A stretch of 64,000 nucleotides of DNA from Clostridium sp. CAG:302 (lineage in GTDB: Bacteria > Bacillota_I > Bacilli_A > RF39 > UBA660). The stretch is taken from assembly GCA_000431795.1 (NCBI GenBank), contig FR887368.1, positions 20,014 through 84,013 on the forward strand, read 5' to 3'. Positions 59,307 to 64,000 of this stretch are shown one piece after another. Each line of letters starts with the position of its first letter. Positions within the stretch are counted from its first letter, which is position 1. The position numbers were made by a program, and so were the translations under genes. Under the pieces are notes generated by a model, which saw only the letters and a program-made list of their open reading frames with translations, did no database searches and was not told the DNA's origin.

Positions 59307-60116
59307 TTATTTTTTAAACTTAACTACTATCTCTCCTATACCACCATCTAATTTAATAGTATTAGTGCCATTACCAAGAGTACTATTATCTCCTACCTCT
59401 ATATCATTAATAGTTACTTTACCAATACCTTTATTCACTTCAAATCTATAATTATCAAAAGTATTTAATAGATTTAAAGATAACTTACCTACTCCTGAAG
59501 AGATACTACTATTACCTGTAATATTTGAAGTAATTTTAACTTCTCCTACTCCAATATCTAAATCTAAATCATTAATACTACCATTATTAATAGTAAAAGT
59601 ACCTGCTCCTGTATCTATATCTGCTCTCTTTGAATAAAGATTATTAATTAAAGTAGTACCCGTTCCTAAATCAATATCTAACTTCTCAGTATTAATACTA
59701 TCTATATTTAAATTACCTGCTCCTGTATTAATATCAATTTCATTTAAGTTAGTATCAGGTATAGTAATAATAAGTTCACTCTTTAACTTACTATTAGTAA
59801 GATGATAGCCTTCTTCTTTTATTTTTAATTCATTATTATCTATTTTATATTTAATATGTTTGTTATTAGTTTCTATTATAAAACTATTTCCAGGCTTAAT
59901 AACTAAATTACTAGAATTAACATCTATATCTAAATACTTAATATTCTCGGTACTTTGATTCAATAATATACTAGTATTTTCTTCAATAACATTATCTTTA
60001 CTGAACATACTAGTAAAAGCATATAATCCTCCTACTATAGAGAAGAATATTGTAAAAGTTAAAAATAAACCAAAAGCAACTGCTAGAGACTTAATAATTC
60101 TTTGTCCTGTGCTCAT
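59307..60116 (-). CDS. DUF4097 (LiaG-like) membrane-anchored beta-helix protein
   Basis: The 269-residue protein has one N-terminal helix (residues about 9-33). An exported repetitive beta domain follows, with recurring units of about 20 residues (IDVNSSNLVIKPG, IDINTGAGNLNIDSI, IDLGTGTTLINNL, IDTGAGTFTINNG, LDIGVGEVKITSN). This is the DUF4097 adhesin/LiaG type. Such proteins accompany cell-envelope stress systems. It overlaps the LiaF-like gene by 4 nt. Confidence 0.85.
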   Translation of the reverse strand: MSTGQRIIKSLAVAFGLFLTFTIFFSIVGGLYAFTSMFSKDNVIEENTSILLNQSTENIKYLDIDVNSSNLVIKPGNSFIIETNNKHIKYKIDNNELKIKEEGYHLTNSKLKSELIITIPDTNLNEIDINTGAGNLNIDSINTEKLDIDLGTGTTLINNLYSKRADIDTGAGTFTINNGSINDLDLDIGVGEVKITSNITGNSSISSGVGKLSLNLLNTFDNYRFEVNKGIGKVTINDIEVGDNSTLGNGTNTIKLDGGIGEIVVKFKK

Positions 60117-60793
60117 TTAATATCTACCCCACCAAACAAACAACTAGCATTTACATAGATAGTATATTTCTTATCTTCATTATTTTTCTTTTTATTATTT
60201 ACTCCACCAAAGATAGAATTAGATTTAATTTTAATATTAACATCATCAGGTACAATAATATCTATACCACCAAAGACACTACTAGCATTAATAACAACAT
60301 CTTCTTTAATTTTAGCCTCTCTCAAATCACAAGTAATACTACCAAAGACACTATTTAAAGTAGCTCCTTTAAATTCTTCATTAGGAAAATCAATTCTTTG
60401 TCCTGAGAATGTAGCACAGTATTCATTATTTTTTGTATTCTTATTATTTAATTTCTTTATTTCATTATTAATCTTACTATTGAAAGTATTTTTAAATATT
60501 AAAGATAAACCTATTATAACAATTATACTAGGTAATAATAACTTCCATATTAAATTAAAATCTATAATATTTTGCATTCCAAGTAATAGAATAACTCCTA
60601 CTAAAAGACCAATGATATTGCCTGTTTTATCTTTATTAGTAAATAAGCCTATAAAACATGGTACAATAATAACTAAAGTCCACCATCCATCAAAAAAGAT
60701 ATCTATATCAGTAATACCTATAGTATTAAGTCCAATAATAACTCCAATTATAACCAAAATAATTCCCCATAAAATATTTTTTATATTATTCAT
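60113..60793 (-). CDS. LiaF-like cell-wall stress membrane protein
   Basis: The 226-residue protein has four hydrophobic helices in the N-terminal half and a C-terminal beta-solenoid-like domain (TLNSVFGSITCDLREAKI, VINASSVFGGIDIIVP, IYVNASCLFGGVDIK). This is the LiaF/DUF2154-type toastrack fold. In Bacillus LiaF inhibits the LiaRS two-component system. The adjacent LiaG-like protein, ABC exporter and VanRS-like pair make an envelope-stress role likely. Confidence 0.85.
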   Translation of the reverse strand: MNNIKNILWGIILVIIGVIIGLNTIGITDIDIFFDGWWTLVIIVPCFIGLFTNKDKTGNIIGLLVGVILLLGMQNIIDFNLIWKLLLPSIIVIIGLSLIFKNTFNSKINNEIKKLNNKNTKNNEYCATFSGQRIDFPNEEFKGATLNSVFGSITCDLREAKIKEDVVINASSVFGGIDIIVPDDVNIKIKSNSIFGGVNNKKKNNEDKKYTIYVNASCLFGGVDIK

Positions 60794-60824
60794 TTCTATC
60801 TCTCCAATCTTTATATTATTTATG

Positions 60825-60880
60825 CACTCTATAGTTTGTAATCTATAGAGTGTTAACTTAAGCCATAAGTCTTAAGTTAA
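60825..60880 (-). repeat. Twin-hairpin intergenic element, copy E11 (inverted, short form)
   Basis: Perfect 10-bp stem CACTCTATAG / CTATAGAGTG, then perfect 10-bp stem TTAACTTAAG / CTTAAGTTAA with loop CC-ATAA-GT. It lies between ruvA and the LiaF-like gene. Confidence 0.8.
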
Positions 60881-60932
60881 TATGCTAAACGCATCTATCA
60901 TATAGAAGCCGAATCTATATATCAAAAAGAAA

Positions 60933-61493
60933 CTACTTAAGTAGTAACTTAAGAGCTTCTTTTATTTGTTCTTCTAATTTAAGTTCTGGATTTACTTTGC
61001 CAACTATCTTCTTAACATCAGCTTGTTTATAACCAAGTCCAAGTAGAGCCTCAGTAAGTTCATTAGAATGATCTTCTCTCTTAAATAGACCTGTATTAAT
61101 AACATTAAGTTTACCTTTTAAGTCAAGAATAACTTGTCTAGCAACTTTATCACCAATCTTAGGAAACTTCTTTAGATAATTAATATTTTCTGTTTCTATG
61201 GCTTCTTCAATCATAGTAATAGAACCGGTGGCAAGCATAGGAAGAGCCATTTTAGGACCAAGTCCTTTGACAGATATTAATTTTAAAAATAATTCTTTTT
61301 CTTCTTTGGTTTTAAATCCATATAAAGAATATTCATCTTCAGCTACTTTAGTATAAGTATATATAGTATAATTTTTACCTATCATAAAACCATAAGGATT
61401 AGGTACATATATTAAGTATCCAATACCATTATTATCAATAATAACATAACTAGGTTCTATTTCTTTTATTTCCCCGCTGATATATCCATACAT
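60933..61493 (-). CDS. ruvA: Holliday junction DNA helicase subunit RuvA
   Basis: The 186-residue protein has an N-terminal OB domain (MYGYISGEIKEIEPSYVIID, VAEDEYSLYGFKTKEEKELF), helix-hairpin-helix motifs (LISVKGLGPKMALPML, LKKFPKIGDKVARQVILDLKGKL) and a C-terminal domain III (EALLGLGYKQADVKKI). It tetramerises on Holliday junctions. The usual neighbour ruvB is not adjacent; ddl is directly upstream. Confidence 0.97.
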   Translation of the reverse strand: MYGYISGEIKEIEPSYVIIDNNGIGYLIYVPNPYGFMIGKNYTIYTYTKVAEDEYSLYGFKTKEEKELFLKLISVKGLGPKMALPMLATGSITMIEEAIETENINYLKKFPKIGDKVARQVILDLKGKLNVINTGLFKREDHSNELTEALLGLGYKQADVKKIVGKVNPELKLEEQIKEALKLLLK

Positions 61494-61494
61494 A

Positions 61495-62643
61495 TTATTT
61501 CATTTCCTTTATATCTTTAGTAGTTACTTTATTAAATAAATTATCCTCTATATCTTTTACCATATCATTCTCTTTATGAATTTTATCTATTGCTTCTTTA
61601 ATCATAATACCAAGTAATTCTCTGTAATCAATATTTTTATCATCAAATAGATGATGTGAAAAGAAATTGGGAATGGTATTAACTTCATTTACATATAATT
61701 TTTTCTTCTTATTATCATATACATAATCTATTCTTGCTACTCCAGATAAAGCAAGTACTTTATAAGTCTTTTTACTAGTTTTTTCTATCTCTTCAGTTAA
61801 AGTCTTAGAAATATCCGCTGGAAAGATTCTTTTGAAAGTATCATCTTCATTATCTTTACGATATTTATCATAATAGTTACATGGTTCATCTTTAATAATT
61901 TCTTCAATTACACTACCAATAAGTTTACCTTTACTAAGTAGTACTGCCATATTAAATTCTCTTCTGTCAGCAATATACTCTTCTACTAGAACTCTCTCAT
62001 CATTCTTCATTGCTTTTTCTATTGATGACTCTAATTCTTCTTTTCTATTAACTATCTCAATACCAATACCACTACCAAGTCGTGCTGGTTTAATAATAAG
62101 TGGATACGATAATTCTTCTATCTTCTTAAATATATCTTCCTTATCTAATTTATAATCACTGTCAGAAAAATAAACATAATCTACTACCGGGATATCATTA
62201 CCATTAAGTACTTCTTTGGTAAATACCTTATCTTGACATAAACTTGAAGAATAAATATCACTACCTACTATAGGGATACCAAGTGTTTCTAAATATCCAA
62301 CAATGCTACCATCTTCAGTATATTTACCATGTACCATTGGAAAAGCAAGATGTATTTCTTTATATACTCTTTTAATTAATCCTGTAGTTTGAAGTATGAA
62401 TTTACCATTCTTATTAATAAGATTAACTTTTGTAGCATATCTATCTATTAATCTAAAATCTTTATAGCTATCAATATATCTTAACATACCACCACTATAA
62501 AAAGTTAAATCTTTTGTAATATAGATTGGTACTACTTCATATCTTTCTTTATCTATATTATCCATTGCTTGAATAGCCGTTAGTACAGATAGATCATGTT
62601 CTAAACTTCTTCCTCCAAATATTACTCCAATACTTAATTTCAT
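61495..62643 (-). CDS. ddl: D-alanine--D-alanine ligase family protein
   Basis: The 382-residue ATP-grasp ligase has an N-terminal GVIFGGRSLEHDLSVLTA, the central FPMVHGKYTEDGSIVGYLE, the ATP loop KPARLGSGIGIEIV, EEYIADRREFNMAVLL, and the metal site YVNEVNTIPNFF. The last normally reads NxxPGxTxxS, but here it is NTIPNFFSHHLF, a noticeable change in the substrate-side loop. It probably makes D-Ala-D-Ala for murein; another D-Ala-D-X product is possible. ruvA starts one base after its stop codon. Confidence 0.88.
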   Translation of the reverse strand: MKLSIGVIFGGRSLEHDLSVLTAIQAMDNIDKERYEVVPIYITKDLTFYSGGMLRYIDSYKDFRLIDRYATKVNLINKNGKFILQTTGLIKRVYKEIHLAFPMVHGKYTEDGSIVGYLETLGIPIVGSDIYSSSLCQDKVFTKEVLNGNDIPVVDYVYFSDSDYKLDKEDIFKKIEELSYPLIIKPARLGSGIGIEIVNRKEELESSIEKAMKNDERVLVEEYIADRREFNMAVLLSKGKLIGSVIEEIIKDEPCNYYDKYRKDNEDDTFKRIFPADISKTLTEEIEKTSKKTYKVLALSGVARIDYVYDNKKKKLYVNEVNTIPNFFSHHLFDDKNIDYRELLGIMIKEAIDKIHKENDMVKDIEDNLFNKVTTKDIKEMK

Positions 62644-62734
62644 CTTAACACCTCTTACCTATATTATATAATAGTTTTTTCTATTTTTAAAGTAAAATTA
62701 ATAAACTTGACATTTATAAAGTAAAGTAACGAAA

Positions 62735-62758
62735 AGAGAAACCATTATTAGTTTCTCT
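62735..62758 (-). terminator. Terminator of the lipoprotein gene 62764-63744
   Basis: Stem AGAGAAAC / GTTTCTCT with an 8-nt loop and TTTTCG on the minus strand. Confidence 0.7.
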
Positions 62759-62763
62759 TAAGG

Positions 62764-63744
62764 TTAATCACTAACTAGTCCTTTACCTACTTTTTTATCT
62801 CCTAGATAAAGTTCATATCTATCCCCATCATTTCTTTCTATATCTTCTTCTGCCTCAAAGACAACCATAGAATTATCTCCCGGAAAAACCTGGGTAGTGC
62901 TTTCTAAACTAAATATTCTAACATTATAAGTCTTGTCATTTATAACCATTTTATACTTATAATTAACTGATACTACTTTATCTAAGCCACCTTCTTCTTT
63001 AACGTAAAAGTAATTTTGTGCATATACTCTTTTTCCACTAGAAGATGAAGCAGTAGATTCTATTTTGTTTAATGAATTATCCGCAAGTTTGCTATTAGTA
63101 CTTAGACTTGCATATATCTCATCAACATTTAAATCACTAATTTGTATACCATTATTCTCTTCATTTAAAGTCTTTATCATATATTCTTTCATGTCTTCTT
63201 TAGATATATTTTCAATTTCAGTATTTTCTATTTTTGAAATATATTCTTTAAAAACCTTATCTAATAATGAGTTAATATACGCTGTACCATCTAATGATTC
63301 ATCATCTTTATAATTTAGAATAAAGTCAACTGGTGAAGTAATTTTAAAAGTTAAACTACCATTAGCAAATATTTCGGATTCACCTATTCTACTATCAACA
63401 AAATTATTACTTTGAGCTACCCATCTATAATCAGTATATCCTCCTACTTTTAAGAAATATATATCACTATTTCTTGCTTTGTCATCCCATTCTTGTTCAT
63501 ACACACCTGCTGAAGTAAATACATTAATAGGTTCTTTCTCATTCATTATTAAAACAGCTTGATCAATGTTAACATAAACTTTTACCATATTTGTATTTTC
63601 ATTAACCTTAGTTTTATATATGATATCATCACCATCATATCTAACACTTACATCCTTATTTTCTTCAGTTTTCTTACCAAAACTACATCCTGTAAATAAT
63701 ACTAACATTATCATAATTAGTACTACAAAAAATTTCTTTTTCAT
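62764..63744 (-). CDS. Lipoprotein with SPFH-like domain
   Basis: The 326-residue protein has a lipobox MIMLVLFTGCSF (Cys20). The central section (FTSAGVYEQEWDD, then YFLKVGGYTDYRWVAQSNNF, then EIFANGSLTFKITSPVDFIL) resembles the SPFH/virion-core-like arrangement, where a beta-sheet reads ...GxYxI.V.D...; this is tentative. A helical stretch follows (LLDKVFKEYISKIENTEIEN) and a terminal beta-domain. It is exposed on the outer face of the membrane. Confidence 0.65.
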   Translation of the reverse strand: MKKKFFVVLIMIMLVLFTGCSFGKKTEENKDVSVRYDGDDIIYKTKVNENTNMVKVYVNIDQAVLIMNEKEPINVFTSAGVYEQEWDDKARNSDIYFLKVGGYTDYRWVAQSNNFVDSRIGESEIFANGSLTFKITSPVDFILNYKDDESLDGTAYINSLLDKVFKEYISKIENTEIENISKEDMKEYMIKTLNEENNGIQISDLNVDEIYASLSTNSKLADNSLNKIESTASSSSGKRVYAQNYFYVKEEGGLDKVVSVNYKYKMVINDKTYNVRIFSLESTTQVFPGDNSMVVFEAEEDIERNDGDRYELYLGDKKVGKGLVSD

Positions 63745-63819
63745 TTTTTCCTCCTCTAAATATTTAACAATATAATTATATCAAAAATTTAATATAAATG
63801 CCAGTCTTTTAAAATAAAA

Positions 63820-63837
63820 AGAACTATTATTAGTTCT
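63820..63837 (-). terminator. Terminator of the gene cut by the right edge
   Basis: Stem AGAACTA / TAGTTCT with TTTTATTTT after it on the minus strand. Confidence 0.7.
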
Positions 63838-64000
63838 ATATGCTAACTTTATCTGTAACATAATCTTCAATTAATGAAGAAGATGCAAGTAGAGTATTAT
63901 TAAAATCCTTTAGTTTAGATAAATATTCTTGATAATCTTTATTATTATTTAAAATTTTTTCTTTTTCTTTAATCAACTTATCTAATTCTAAATATCTATC
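63836..64000 (-). CDS. C-terminal end of a coiled-coil-like protein, cut by window edge
   Basis: The frame is open from the edge to a TAG at 63836, giving 54 residues. It is highly charged and helical (LDKLIKEKEKILNNNKDYQE, then LSKLKDFNNTLLASSSLIED). No family can be named from the tail. Confidence 0.6.
   Translation of the reverse strand, partial: DRYLELDKLIKEKEKILNNNKDYQEYLSKLKDFNNTLLASSSLIEDYVTDKVSI

Overview
The window reads as a very AT-rich chromosome segment of a low-GC Bacillota, probably a host-associated lineage with a compact genome. This is inferred from the synteny spoIVFA-spoIVFB-rplU-prp-rpmA, a mraZ-rsmH-ftsL-PBP cell-division start, a LexA with Bacillus-type operator halves, an L27 with a Prp-cleavable N-terminus, alpha2-type GlyRS and short ProS. 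Nearly all genes are on the minus strand, so transcripts run from high to low coordinates. No rRNA genes, CRISPR array, integrase or transposase were found. Two tRNA genes (Pro-TGG, Ala-TGC) sit at 25.3-25.5 kb.

Layout. 0-6.2 kb: acyl-CoA-synthetase start, a repeat protein, proS, a truncated ORF6N gene, and smc. 6.2-7.4 kb: a small locus resembling a type I toxin-antitoxin module, duplicated DNA and two gene remnants. 7.7-16.1 kb: an eight-gene operon with an AsnRS-like ligase, an AlaRS-like protein, two complete glycyl-tRNA synthetases, an amidohydrolase, a methyltransferase, a HAD phosphatase and an MccF/LdcA-type S66 peptidase. I read it as a candidate cluster for making, and surviving, an aminoacyl-type small molecule. 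16.2-18.9 kb: a short RSH enzyme behind a leader that carries a second copy of the duplicated DNA. 18.9-22.9 kb: division genes with an mraZ operator. 23-31.9 kb: a solitary MvaI/BcnI-type nuclease, ribosomal-protein/SpoIVF genes, and lexA with a divergent SOS-type small membrane protein. 32-39 kb: collagen-like and beta-structured surface proteins without signal peptides, and a Panacea-type toxin-antitoxin pair. 39-52 kb: many small membrane-anchored proteins, an ABC exporter and a Fic gene broken by one TAG codon. 53-61 kb: a cell-envelope stress block (FemX-like transferase, VanRS-like two-component system, ABC exporter, LiaF/LiaG-like proteins) sharing a conserved direct-repeat site. 61-64 kb: ruvA, a D-Ala-D-Ala ligase relative and a lipoprotein.

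Two patterns are not explained by genes. First, at least eleven intergenic loci carry a roughly 50-100 bp twin-hairpin element. Its stems vary in sequence yet stay paired, while its loops keep an AC...GG (or CC...GT on the other strand) signature; five copies share a flank containing TTATATATAATAGAT. Second, a 227-bp and a 100-bp repeat occur as direct copies on either side of the synthetase operon. One copy has lost the gene between them at an ACAAAA junction, which points to a local duplication and deletion history.

All functional calls come from reading motifs by eye; no database search was run.
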